DNA from: Channallabes apus
Taxonomy: Eukaryota; Chordata; Actinopteri; Siluriformes; Clariidae
Assembly: GCA_030522415.1 (NCBI GenBank)
Contig: CM060124.1
Location: 23,422,454 to 23,486,453 of the forward strand
Length of the DNA stretch: 64,000 bases
Reading direction: 5' to 3'
Shown: positions 9,101 through 18,308 of the stretch, piece after piece
Layout of the letters: each line of letters starts with the position of its first letter
Position numbering within the stretch: the stretch's first letter is position 1
Position numbers and translations under genes: made by a program
The notes under the pieces: generated by a model
What the model was told of the DNA's origin: nothing
Databases searched by the model: none
What the model saw: only the letters and a program-made list of their open reading frames with translations

Positions 9101-10373
9101 AAAAACTCTTCCCAGTTGTGTTGGACTAATGGCACTTAGTTATTAACCTAGTTAACCCAGTGTAAGTATGTATCCAGTGATGTAAACTTTAAAGCACTTT
9201 TTGTAAGTCGCTCTGGATAAGAACGTCTGTCAAATGCTTAAACGTAGTTACAGTAGACTATAATTGCTGCTAGATGTTTAAGAGAGGAAGTGTGCGTCAG
9301 TGTTCTGCTTATATGAACGATGTATGGATTAGCTTAATGGCTTAATACTTGTGGTGATGTCCAGATATAATGTGATATAATTTATTGTACAAAAAACATT
9401 TTTATTGTTGTGAAAATACTGTACCTTTATCTGTCAGTGAAGTGTATATTGTTTATGTTTTTACATTTTTTGTCTTTGAATATTTTTTTATTCACTTTCA
9501 ATTTCTGATTTCTTAATGCCACAAAAGAGGCCACGTCAACAGATGAAATAGATACGGCATATATTTCAATAACTCATGCTTCCGATATTTTAGAAACTAG
9601 TTATTGGTTTAAATGTTTAAAATGTGTTAAGCTGTAATCCTCATTATGCAATTTTGAAGTTATACAGGTAATTTTACAGATTCTTGAACATACAGTATGT
9701 TAGACCTATACAGATTTTTTTATATGCACCCATATAAAATGGCAGTTATTATTTAATGTTTAATATTAGGGGAAGTACCTTGGAGTCATTTTGTGGTCAG
9801 AAAAATGCTTTTTTGTGTGAGCTTTAAATTCACCTGGTCACAAGCATCATCAGATTGTAGAATGCAGGCACTGCCACAATGATAAGCCAGTAGTAATATA
9901 GGTCTGTAGTGGGGTCCATGATCAAATAATCTTTTCTGAAAGAAAATATGAACATATTTATCAAACTCAAACTATCAACATGACAGTTCCATACTTCCAT
10001 ACAGGTGAAGTCGCATACAGTATTTAGTGCTTCCTCAGTCTGTCTAGACAATTATTTGCACGATACTACAGCTTCAGATGTCTGAACCCATCCACTGCAA
10101 CTACTTACATTTTTTTCTGTTTATTTTGTTTTACTTCTTTGTCATCTTTCTTGTCAACTTTGTGTTTCCTTTCTTCATCTTGTTTGTCATCTTTCGCGAG
10201 CTCCTTGTCAGTCTTTTTACTTTATAGTGGCATAACATATGATTATAACATCATTATAAGCTTATTAATGTAACCATATTTTAGTGAATTTCCAACAAAA
10301 GCAAATATTTTTTTTCACTTACTCATCTGTGTTGCTGCAGCTGTTCATATTGAGTGTAGCAAGTGTCCAGTGG
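1794..10373 (-). CDS. cnga3: cyclic nucleotide-gated cation channel alpha subunit, CNGA3-like (5' end not found)
   Basis: Subunit of the cGMP/cAMP-gated cation channel of photoreceptor or sensory cell membranes. Exons on the minus strand are 10373-10323, 10219-10109, 9935-9834, 3391-3285 and 3178-1794, and all junction phases agree. In order they give a charged Lys/Asp/Glu-rich N-terminal stretch, S1 with [17 protein letters not shown]2 with [16 protein letters not shown], then in the large exon S3-S6, the pore ([12 protein letters not shown]), the C-linker, the cyclic-nucleotide-binding domain ([15 protein letters not shown]) and a C-terminal coiled coil. TIGE is the alpha-type filter. Segments such as [13 protein letters not shown] and LWEHYK fit CNGA3 better than CNGA1 or CNGA2 from memory of the family, so the paralogue is inferred. 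About 585 residues are recovered against roughly 650-700 expected; the first exon(s) must lie above 10.4 kb. One intron has absorbed a MITE and an LTR retroelement. Confidence 0.85.
3285..3391 (-). CDS. cnga3: CNGA exon (S1-S2 loop and S2)
   Basis: The 107-bp exon reads [20 protein letters not shown] and continues to FIRSRT, matching the CFDELQ...LDYS block of vertebrate CNGA proteins. It is bounded by TAG at 3393 and a GTAAAA donor at 3284. Phase fits both neighbours. Confidence 0.9.
3392..4332. other. CNGA intron, left part
   Basis: AT-rich intron sequence with no recognisable repeat before the MITE at 4333. A T-run lies at about 3771-3784. Confidence 0.4.
4333..4935. mobile_element. PIF/Harbinger-like MITE, copy 1
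   Basis: The ends are inverted copies of a CTTTTCCACTGCAT motif extending about 50 bp, and the element is flanked by a 3-bp TAA duplication (4330-4332 and 4936-4938). Three-base target duplications are typical of PIF/Harbinger. It is 603 bp with no transposase. A relative lies at 20975-21546. Short frames inside it on both strands are not genes. Confidence 0.75.
4936..5830. other. CNGA intron, middle part
   Basis: Intronic sequence between the MITE and the LTR element. I recognise no coding or repeat feature here. Confidence 0.35.
5836..6186 (-). repeat. 3' LTR of the 5836-8620 element
   Basis: 351 bp, minus-strand orientation, TG...CA ends. It is identical by eye to the 5' LTR apart from 6 extra bases near 5855. 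It contains CTATAAATAG as a TATA-like box, AATAAA, and a hairpin built on CCTCGGTCAGGTGA. Confidence 0.88.
6168..8315 (-). CDS. LTR-element ORF: repetitive proline-rich protein of unknown function
   Basis: Minus-strand frame open for 715 codons from ATG 8315, which lies in the U5 part of the 5' LTR, to TAG 6168-6170 inside the 3' LTR. The frame stays open upstream to 8459, but that ATG is at or before the expected transcript start, so I favour [13 protein letters not shown]. After [20 protein letters not shown] comes an acidic Tyr-rich stretch, a basic stretch ([12 protein letters not shown]), a short helical segment ([18 protein letters not shown]) and then roughly 480 residues of Pro/Ser/Ala repeats: 23-residue units containing LLSDAP, and 10-residue units based on [20 protein letters not shown] and similar. 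No zinc knuckle or catalytic motif is visible. It could act as a gag-like protein; that is speculation. Confidence 0.6.
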   Translation of the reverse strand: MPHTHGRRKGKRDRLPDLPRGMAEDPLLKFFGGGAVAILPELANWRDSEEEYYGWDYNIGLVEDEEEMYRSCEYRLLEEQEHLRESSEERERETPQSWEGCRLAIRRTPFRGDAARGHVVPRTGRKRRARKPKYGGDEGERKPQAEQQQREEELMWWIPEPERVSQMLEHIKELQQMILHFRDDREAGSELSPLSPTLSSELACQQPLPDAPPPSSFEDSEPACLQLLSDAPVLLPPFGFEDSEPACQQLLSDAPVSPPPSSFEDSEPACQQLLSDAPVLPPPFGFEDSKPACLQLLSDAPVSPPPSSFEDSEPACQQLLSDAPVLPPPFGFEDSEPACQQLLSDAPVLPPPFGFEDSEPACQQLLSDAPGLPPPPGFEDDVEPSLSAVHAPTLQASAVHAPTLQESAVHAPTLQESAVHAPTLPPGFEDSELACQQPLSHAHDLTPPPGFEDAPGPSSSALHAPGPSSSALHTPGPSSSALHAPTPASRALHAPTPSTSAVTAPTPSTSAVTAPTPSTSAVTAPTPSTSAVTAPTPSTSAVTAPTPSTSAVTAPTPSTSAVTAPTPSTSAVTAPTPSTSAVTALTPAPSTFPALPPPSASPAQQQPSTSPAQQQPSTLPALQQPSASPALPPPSASPAQQQPSTLPAQQQPSTLPALQPPSTLPAQQPQSMPPAPSPSLLDRRLEVEHWVGCPGPPVMLRRSIRGRGGNVTVNP
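6563..6832. repeat. nine tandem copies of a 30-bp unit
   Basis: Nine essentially identical 30-bp units encode the [10 protein letters not shown] decapeptide on the minus strand. Units are contiguous without spacers, so this is a coding minisatellite and not a CRISPR array. Confidence 0.9.
7050..7169. repeat. four tandem copies of a second 30-bp unit
   Basis: Imperfect 30-bp units encode the [10 protein letters not shown] decapeptide of the LTR-element protein. They are related in length and codon register to the 6563-6832 array. Confidence 0.75.
7170..7720. repeat. tandem 69-bp units encoding a 23-residue repeat
   Basis: About eight units of 69 bp encode alternating versions of a motif with [10 protein letters not shown] followed by PPPFGFEDS or PPPSSFEDS. 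The alternation of two unit types suggests expansion of a two-unit block. Confidence 0.8.
8276..8620 (-). repeat. 5' LTR of the 5836-8620 element
   Basis: 345 bp. On the minus strand: TGTAACGG start, hairpin, TATA-like box at about 8440-8431, AATAAA near 8355, then U5 with the ATG used by the internal ORF at 8315, and GTGACA end at 8276. Confidence 0.88.
8626..9833. other. CNGA intron, right part, with a SINE-like tail
   Basis: AT-rich intron. Around 9160-9245 a segment containing GTAAGTCGCTCTGGATAAGA matches the conserved 3' portion shared by many fish tRNA-derived SINEs. The rest shows nothing I can name. Confidence 0.45.
9834..9935 (-). CDS. cnga3: CNGA exon (pre-S1 and S1)
   Basis: The 102-bp exon encodes [20 protein letters not shown] and on to MMLVTR. 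It matches the VxDPSxxxYYxW start of the CNGA transmembrane region. The donor is GTGAAT at 9833 and the acceptor TTTCAG at 9938. Confidence 0.9.
10109..10219 (-). CDS. cnga3: CNGA exon (charged N-terminal linker)
   Basis: 111 bp encoding a Lys/Asp/Glu-rich run ([17 protein letters not shown] and on to KQNKQKK), as CNGA subunits have just before S1. The donor is GTAAGT at 10108. The acceptor ATAAAG at 10222-10220 is weak on pyrimidines. Phase joins exactly to the 9834-9935 exon. Confidence 0.75.
10323..10373 (-). CDS. cnga3: candidate upstream CNGA exon
   Basis: A good GTAAGT donor at 10322 follows a frame reading [14 protein letters not shown], which joins in phase to the charged exon and recalls the Asn/Thr-rich stretch before it in CNGA3. 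The upper boundary (AG at 10375-10374) has a poor pyrimidine tract and may be wrong; an ATG inside the segment could alternatively start translation. Confidence 0.5.
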   Translation of the reverse strand, partial: PLDTCYTQYEQLQQHR

Positions 10374-10951
10374 CTGGTATTCTTGTTGGAAATATCAGTA
10401 ATCACCAGAAAATGTATTTCTGTATAAAGCATTATCAAGCAACAATCCTTAACATAACAATTATTTTAGCCATGTAGCCTCTTCTGATGAAGGAATACAA
10501 GTTTCTTTAAATTTAAATCTGCATCATACATAACAAAATATCAGCAATGCCATATGATGAACAGCCTAATTTTTCATGATGAATGTTTAATACAAACCAC
10601 AACAAATTAAAATATCCCTGAAATGGCATCATTAGATACACCATACACTATTATACTATGTTCTATCAAGAGAAAATTGAATCAAAATGGTATAAATTAT
10701 CATCATATCAAATTATCAACTTATCAAATTTTTCATTCAGACTGCTTAAACCTTGCCTTATCCCCAGTCCTGAAAGCAGCTTATTTCTGTAGGATAACTG
10801 TCTGAGTAAACCAGGGTTTATCATTGTTGTGATTCATCCAGTTGTATGTTGGTATATAGAATATGTTCATAGAATAGAGAATTCTACCGTAAAAAATACG
10901 GTAGCAACATTATTGCACTGTGAAAAAAATATATATATATTTTTACGGTTT
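10374..10951. other. non-coding, no gene recognised
   Basis: AT-rich flank of the CNGA exons. Near 10860-10950 there are short palindromes around ccgtaaaaaatacggta and an AT run, which look like part of an old repeat continuing after the solo LTR at 11329. Confidence 0.35.
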
Positions 10952-10956
10952 ATAAC

Positions 10957-11323
10957 TGTAAGGGTTCACCCCTGGAGGGCGCCACTGCGTCCTTTATTCG
11001 GTTGTAGTTTGTTTTAGTTACTGTGTGTTTATACTTCAGTTCCCAGACTGCACCTCGGTCAGGTGACGTATGCCGGCACCTGAACCGAGGAAGGCAATTA
11101 GAAAGACTATAAATAGTCAGTTTAAGTTGTAGATTTTGTGTTGCATTAATCGTCGTTAGGTTTGTGTTGGTGTATGTTTTATTTAAGTTGAAGTAATTAC
11201 TAGAGGTGCTCAGAAAGAGCTTATGTTTTGTTTTCACTTAAATAAAACTTTATTGGTGAACCGCCTGCTCGCCTCCTGCATTTATGCCACAAAACCGCCG
11301 ACACACACCCTTGCACCGTGACA
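10957..11323 (+). repeat. solo LTR related to the 5836-8620 element
   Basis: 367 bp from TGTAAGGG to GTGACA, flanked by a perfect 5-bp duplication ATAAC (10952-10956, 11324-11328). It shares the terminal bases, CTATAAATAG, AATAAA and the CCTCGGTCAGGTGACGTA hairpin with the complete element, but is otherwise diverged. Absence of an internal region points to LTR-LTR recombination. Confidence 0.85.
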
Positions 11324-11328
11324 ATAAC

Positions 11329-12319
11329 TGTCTAATTAACATGTTTATGTTGTTATAAAAACAGTTTATTCCCGCCAAATTCCAGGGTTTACATTGTAAC
11401 AAATACGGATAATAACCATGTTTTTTACAGCTCAGAACTGTCTAATTTCAAGATTTATGTTGTAGTAATAATGGTTTATTTCCATCTTTTTTACAGCTCA
11501 GTACTCACACACCGTCTATACAACTTTATCCTGTATATGGGGGGGGTGACTAGTACCTGGAGGAAACCCACCAAGCACGGGGAGAACTTCTAACAAAGAA
11601 TAAAGACCTGCCTAGTAACAAGGATTTATTTTGTATTAACCACTGGTTATTCTTTTCTAGTTAACATTAATCATGACAAATGTTGTAAGATAATAGCGGC
11701 GTGTTGGTTGTTGTTGTTTATCGCTATTTATAGTTTATTTTTCAATGTAGAAACTTTTAATTTCCTTATATTTGAAAGCATCTTTGTTTTAAAGCTTTTC
11801 TTATTTCATCTTAAGGATGTTTCTAAAATATATTAAAATAAATAATTTATGTTCTGTACTTTAATGTGGAGTCATAAAGCCATTATAAAGACAGTAAAAG
11901 TGATTAAATTAGCAATTCAAAATAAGAAAAAATGCATTTATTTTTGCTCTTTTGTATATTATATATTTGTGTTTTTTTGTAGTGTGCAGGAAATTTAAAA
12001 ATGAATGATTATTGTATGGCATAAATAATTGCAGTCACAATAATTGAAAATGCTGTTTAAAGACTTACCAAGTTGAGTAAAAATCAGTCTGGTAGAAATC
12101 AGTTCCTTAATAGAAATTAAAATGATCTGTTCCAGTGTATTTTAAACAGCATTCTGGCAACTTTCCAGTGGAGTACAGGCTATTTTAGATGAGACTTGTC
12201 TCACGTGTCCCTTGGCATTGCGACCTGCTTCTACTGTATGTGTGAGGTCTAGGAGATGCTCCCCCTATGATGCACTATAATGAAGCAAAGTCTGGCTGCA
12301 CCCAAACCAAGAACACATT
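11329..12319. other. AT-rich, no gene recognised
   Basis: The first 190 bp contain two copies of a motif near tttttacagctcagaactgt, consistent with an old repeat. The remainder has no feature I can support. Confidence 0.35.
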
Positions 12320-12321
12320 TA

Positions 12322-13936
12322 CAGTGGTGTGAAAAACTATTTGCCCCCCTCCTGATTTCTTATTCTTTTGCATGTTTGTCACACAAAATGTTTCCGATCA
12401 TCAAACACATTTAACTATTAGTCAAAGATAACACAAGGAAACAGAAAATGCAATTTTTAAACGAGGGGTTTTATTATTTAGGGAGAAAAAAAATCCAATC
12501 CTACATGGCCCTGTGTGAAAAAGTAATTGCCCCCTGAACCTAATAACTGGTTGGGCCACCCTTAGCAGCAATAACTGCAATCAATCGTTTGCGATAAGTC
12601 TTTTACAGCGCTCTGGAGGAATTTTGGCCCACTCATCTTTGCAGAATTGTTGTAATTCATCTTTATTTGAGGGTTTTCTAGCATGAACCGCCTTTTTAAG
12701 GTCATGCCACAACATCTCAATAGGATTCAGGTCAGGACTTTCACTAGGCCACTCCAAAGACTTCATTTTGTTTTTCTTCAGCCATTCAGAGGTGGATTTG
12801 CTGGTGTGTTTTGGGTCATTGTCCTGCTGCAGCACCCAAGATCGCTTCAGCTTGAGTTGACGAACAGATGGCCGGACATTCTCCTTCAGGATTTTTTGGT
12901 AGACAGTAGAATTCATGGTTCCATCTATCACAGCAAGCCTTCCAGGTCCTGAAGCAGCAAAACAACCCCAGACCATCACACTACCACCACCATATTTTAC
13001 TGTTGGTATGATGTTCTTTTTCTGAAATGCTGTGTTACTTTTACGCCAGATGTAACGGGACATGCACCTTCCAAAAAGTTCAACTTTTGTCTCGTCGGTC
13101 CACAAGGTATTTTCCCAAAAGTCTTGGCAATCTTTAAGATGTTTTTTTAGCAAAATTGAGACGAGCCTTAATGTTCTTTTTGCTTAAAAGTGGTTTGCGC
13201 CTTGGAAATCTGCCATGCAGGCCATTTTTGCCCAGTCTCTTTCTTATGGTGGAGTCGTGAACACTGACCTTAATTGAGGCAAGTGAGGCCTGCAGTTCTT
13301 TAGATGTTGTCCTGGGGTCTTTTGTGGCCTCTCGGATGAGTCGTCTCTGCGCTCTTGGGGTAATTTTGGTCGGCCGGCCACTCCTGGGAAGGTTCACCAC
13401 TGTTCCATGTTTTTGCCATTTGTGGATAATGGCTCTCACTGTGGTTCGCTGGAGGCCCAAAGCTTTAGAAATGGCTTTATAACCTTTACCAGACTGATAG
13501 ATCTCAATTACTTTTGTTCTCATTTGTTCCTGAATTTCTTTGGATCTTGGCATGATGTCTAGCTTTTGAGGTGCTTTTGGTCTACTTCTCTGTGTCAGGT
13601 AGCTCCTACTGTATTTAAGTGATTTCTTGATTGAAACAGGTGTGGCAGTAATCAGGCCTGGGGGTGACTACAGAAATTGAACTCAGGTGTGATAAACCAC
13701 AGTTAAGTTATTTTTTAACAAGGGGGGCAATCACTTTTTCACACGGGGCCATGTAGATTTGGAGTTTTTTTCTCCCTTAATAACGTAAACCTTCATTTAA
13801 AAACTGTATTTTGTGTTCAATTATGTTATCTTTGACTAATAGTTAACGGTTTTTGATGATCAGAAACATTTAAGTGTGACAAACATGCAAAAGAATAAGA
13901 AATCAGGAAGGGGGCAAATAGTTTTTCACACCACTG
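12322..13936 (-). mobile_element. Tc1/mariner transposon, copy A (full length)
   Basis: 1615 bp between TA dinucleotides (12320-12321, 13937-13938) with about 215-bp imperfect inverted termini beginning CAGTGGTGTGAAAAAC. Each terminus has two direct repeats of a GTGTGAAAAA.TA.TTGCCCCC type motif, outer and inner, i.e. the IR/DR layout seen in Sleeping Beauty-like elements. It is nearly identical to copy B, inverted relative to it. Confidence 0.93.
12581..13553 (-). pseudogene. Tc1-type transposase, one-base frameshift (copy A)
   Basis: DDE transposase of about 325 residues split over two frames. The N-terminal frame (13553-13134) starts MPRSKEIQEQMRTKVIEIYQ and carries the paired helix-turn-helix domain with an RSGRPTK hinge (GRPR-like). 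The C-terminal frame (13153-12581) carries the catalytic domain: TDETKVELFG, QQDNDPKHTS and SPDLNPIEMLWHDLKK, supplying D, D and E. The frames meet in an A7 run near 13143-13149; one A too many breaks the frame. Copy B carries the same A7. Confidence 0.9.
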
Positions 13937-13938
13937 TA

Positions 13939-14664
13939 TATAATCTTCCTTATTCCTATCTTGTTTACACATATTTTATAACTAGTAATACATTTGTTTA
14001 AAATTTTCTCCTAAAAATGAATACAAAGTGATTGTTGTTTTGGCCATGACTGTACTTAATATGAGCTTAACATGCTGTACAAATTTATACGCCTTGTTTA
14101 CAGATCTTATTGAAAAGTCAGCAGTAATTTCCACACTAATGTGTGATGGTAATTGCTTAAGTCCCTTGACTCCTTAAAGTGATTGGTTCCCCTGAGATCC
14201 CTTGTTATTTACCTTGGACAAAGATAAACATACTAAGAACATCATATGTTAAGAGCAAGTTGAAAGCTAAATAAGTTACCTCCCTTATTGCAGTTTTGAG
14301 ATTTTTTTTGTGTGTTTTCAAACGAACCAAGAATTATTGCAAACGGATAAAAAAAATAAAAAAAACAAAGAAACTATTTTTTTTTGTCACAACAGTGTTA
14401 AAAATACAAATGGCAAAATAGTCTTTCAAAATTGTTTAGGCAAGATAAATTAGATCAAGGAGAAAGTGTTGACTTTTGGTGCACAAAAAACAAGATCATG
14501 AAGAAACTTGAGGTTACTTGTCTCGTTACCTCTGTTCTCTGTTACTATCAGTCAGGGGTCTCATTCTAGACAGTAAAATAGCATTCTGGTCATGATGGCA
14601 AAGGGTGTTCCTTTTTCACTGACGTCAAAAACAATCATAACCACTTTTAAAGACAGTACCTTCA
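13939..14664. other. spacer between the two Tc1 copies
   Basis: About 0.7 kb of AT-rich DNA lying between the inverted Tc1 elements. No gene or repeat is recognised. Confidence 0.4.
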
Positions 14665-14666
14665 TA

Positions 14667-16281
14667 CAGTGGTGTGAAAAACTATTTGCCCCCATCCTGA
14701 TTTCTTATTCTTTTGCATGTTTGTCACACTTAAATGTTTCTGATCATCAAAAACCGTTAACTATTAGTCAAAGATAACATAATTGAACACAAAATACAGT
14801 TTTTAAATGAAGGTTTACGTTATTAAGGGAGAAAAAAACTCCAAATCTACATGGCCCCGTGTGAAAAAGTGATTGCCCCCCTTGTTAAAAAATAACTTAA
14901 CTGTGGTTTATCACACCTGAGTTCAATTTCTGTAGTCACCCCCAGGCCTGATTACTGCCACACCTGTTTCAATCAAGAAATCACTTAAATACAGTAGGAG
15001 CTACCTGACACAGAGAAGTAGACCAAAAGCACCTCAAAAGCTAGACATCATGCCAAGATCCAAAGAAATTCAGGAACAAATGAGAACAAAAGTAATTGAG
15101 ATCTATCAGTCTGGTAAAGGTTATAAAGCCATTTCTAAAGCTTTGGGCCTCCAGCGAACCACAGTGAGAGCCATTATCCACAAATGGCAAAAACATGGAA
15201 CAGTGGTGAACCTTCCCAGGAGTGGCCGGCCGACCAAAATTACCCCAAGAGCGCAGAGACGACTCATCCGAGAGGCCACAAAAGACCCCAGGACAACATC
15301 TAAAGAACTGCAGGCCTCACTTGCCTCAATTAAGGTCAGTGTTCACGACTCCACCATAAGAAAGAGACTGGGCAAAAATGGCCTGCATGGCAGATTTCCA
15401 AGGCGCAAACCACTTTTAAGCAAAAAGAACATTAAGGCTCGTCTCAATTTTGCTAAAAAAACATCTTAAAGATTGCCAAGACTTTTGGGAAAATGCCTTG
15501 TGGACCGACGAGACAAAAGTTGAACTTTTTGGAAGGTGCATGTCCCGTTACATCTGGCGTAAAAGTAACACAGCATTTCAGAAAAAGAACATCATACCAA
15601 CAGTAAAATATGGTGGTGGTAGTGTGATGGTCTGGGGTTGTTTTGCTGCTTCAGGACCTGGAAGGCTTGCTGTGATAGATGGAACCATGAATTCTACTGT
15701 CTACCAAAAAATCCTGAAGGAGAATGTCCGGCCATCTGTTCGTCAACTCAAGCTGAAGCGATCTTGGGTGCTGCAGCAGGACAATGACCCAAAACACACC
15801 AGCAAATCCACCTCTGAATGGCTGAAGAAAAACAAAATGAAGTCTTTGGAGTGGCCTAGTGAAAGTCCTGACCTGAATCCTATTGAGATGTTGTGGCATG
15901 ACCTTAAAAAGGCGGTTCATGCTAGAAAACCCTCAAATAAAGATGAATTACAACAATTCTGCAAAGATGAGTGGGCCAAAATTCCTCCAGAGCGCTGTAA
16001 AAGACTTATCGCAAACGCTTGATTGCAGTTATTGCTGCTAAGGGTGGCCCAACCAGTTATTAGGTTCAGGGGGCAATTACTTTTTCACACAGGGCCATGT
16101 AGGATTGGATTTTTTTTCTCCCTAAATAATAAAACCCCTCGTTTAAAAACTGCATTTTCTGTTTCCTTGTGTTATCTTTGACTAATAGTTAAATGTGTTT
16201 GATGATCGGAAACATTTTGTGTGACAAACATGCAAAAGAATAAGAAATCAGGAGGGGGGCAAATAGTTTTTCACACCACTG
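14667..16281 (+). mobile_element. Tc1/mariner transposon, copy B (full length)
   Basis: 1615 bp, exactly the length of copy A, between TA dinucleotides (14665-14666, 16282-16283). By eye it differs from copy A at only a few positions, so one copy is very young. Its transposase lies on the plus strand. Confidence 0.93.
15050..16022 (+). pseudogene. Tc1-type transposase, one-base frameshift (copy B)
   Basis: Same two-frame arrangement as copy A: the DNA-binding half is at 15050-15469 and the catalytic half at 15450-16022. The N-terminal 139 residues are identical to copy A. The catalytic half differs at WENALW (WENTLW in A) and at its last residue. The same A7 run (about 15454-15460) causes the frameshift, so mobilisation would have needed an intact transposase elsewhere. 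Confidence 0.9.
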
Positions 16282-16283
16282 TA

Positions 16284-17468
16284 TCTACCTGGTGTAATGA
16301 CTCAAATGGTGGCTAGGAGATGATAACCAGTGATCCCATAAAGGGATGAGCAGTATAGCCTGCATGCTCCTCTAATAAACTTGAAAATTGTCAGGTGCTA
16401 GCCTACAGAGCCATCTGTAAACCCTACATGATCAACTGAATGGCTGCCAGATACACCTTAATAGTAGAAAAGGCCTTATGTTTATCCACTTGCTCCTGGA
16501 GGAAAGAAAGACTCTCTGGCACTGAACATTGGAATAAGGTGATCTGAGAATCTCAACACTATTCCTCAAATACTCACAACTCATTCATATAAAGATCTTG
16601 TGGAGGTTGCTGTGGGGAAAGTGTCATAGATCCTCTCAGGAAGCCTCATCTTCTCTAGATTCCACCTTTCATGAACTAATCCTCTAATAAGTTCTCATAG
16701 GGTGAGACGCATCAGATGGGGGAAGAAAATCTCCTCCAACATCTAGTGGCACCTTGTCGTCCTGGGTGCTATCAGTATCAGTGATGATTCCCTGTCTTTA
16801 GCTCTCATCAGTGTGGGTAAGATAAGGGCTAGGAGAGCGACCTCACAAAGCAGCAGCCACAGTCATTTGTGTGCTAGTGCATCCACTCGTAATGGAGCTC
16901 TCTGGTTCCTAATGGAGAAATACATTAGGGACTGAGCATTCTATTTCAAGGTGAACAGTTTGCTGAAGCAAGCCCAGATCTGAGCCACCACGTGTGGCTG
17001 GAGAATGCAGTCCCCATACCGGGGTGTGCCCCTGGATAGCAGACCTGCTTCTGGATTCCAGGCACAAGAGTGAGTCTCAGTGAGCGAATGATGGTGAATG
17101 ATGCTCCACATAACCAGTTTGCAAATTAGCATATGCAGTGTATGGGATTACAGCCCACCCTGTCTGTCTATGTACTGCCTGGGAGAAGATTATTTTCTGA
17201 AATTTAGGAGGGGCAGTTGCAAACTGTTAGCCATGCGGTGCATTGGCACTCTCTTGTGGTGTTCCTGTGTATTGCAGCGCTGACTTCACATGACATAATT
17301 ACACTGATGATGCTTGGGGTTTGAAAAAAAAATCTTTTTTTTTTTTTTTTACTTTTTTTTTTCTCTATCAGCTCATTGGCCCTGAATTGACACTGGGTGC
17401 GGTTGCCAGCATTCCACTGGTATGTCCGAAGGGGTTATTACAGGGTCTTTGACATGACTGTGGCATGT
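16284..17468. other. unassigned sequence, possibly an old repeat
   Basis: About 1.2 kb of moderately GC-balanced sequence unlike the AT-rich flanks, with no sustained frame. It may be a decayed element, but I cannot name it. A T-rich run lies at 17336-17362. Confidence 0.3.
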
Positions 17469-17476
17469 GCCTTGGG

Positions 17477-18300
17477 CAGAGGCGTCAAGTAACGAAGTAC
17501 AAATACTTCGTTACCTTACTTAAGTAGAAATTTGGGGTATCTATACTTTACTCGAGTATTTATTTTTCAGTCGACTTTTTACTTCTACTCCTTACATTTT
17601 CCCGCAATTATCTGTACTCTCTACTCCTTACATTTTAAAAATAGCCTCGTTACTCCTATTTTATTTCAGCTTGTCAAAAAACAAACCAAAAAAAATATCT
17701 GGATAAATCGCGCCATCCGGATGGAGCGAATTTGATTGTGGTTGGATGAGAAGTATAAACATACCATTCTGACACCCTATTGGTTGGTACGCGATCCATC
17801 GCACCTGCACATGACGTCACATCACACACTCCAGCAAGGACGTTTGAATAAAATAGCATTTTCGGTTGATAAGGTTGTGATAAGTAGACGCAGATGTCCG
17901 TGATAGAGACTCAAGATTCGAGCGAAATGTCACAACCAAGCACCAGCGAGGAAGGTAACAGCACCAGGAAGGTAACAGGAACTTTTTCAATTGCCATATA
18001 CAGTATCCCAAATCACTAGGGCCATTAAAAAATACAACAAAAGAACAACAACACATTTTAATTTTTTTAATGAGCTGTTAGTGCAGTATATAGGCCCGTG
18101 GCACAGCCTAAGCTTTTATCCTTAATGCTTTTTTCCCCCTCACGTTACTTTTACTTTTATACTTTAAGTAGTTTTGAAACCAGTACTTTTACTTGAGTAA
18201 AAAGCTTGAGTTGATACTTCAACTTCTAAAGAAGTATTTTTAAACCCTAGTATCTATACTTCTACTCAAGTAATGAATGTGAATACTTTTGACACCACTG
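17477..18300. mobile_element. non-autonomous hAT element, 824 bp
   Basis: Flanked by a perfect 8-bp duplication GCCTTGGG (17469-17476, 18301-18308), the hAT signature. The left end is CAGAGGCGTCAAGTAACGAA and the right end is the inverse of CAGTGGTGTCAAAAGTATTC. The interior is full of short TTACT/AGTAA motifs near both ends. No transposase is encoded. A 284-bp relative lies at 22014-22297. Confidence 0.88.
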
Positions 18301-18308
18301 GCCTTGGG

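Noticed and set aside
12683..12952. 89-codon plus-strand frame, repeated at 15651-15920 on the minus strand
   Set aside because: Antisense shadow of the Tc1 transposase in both copies.
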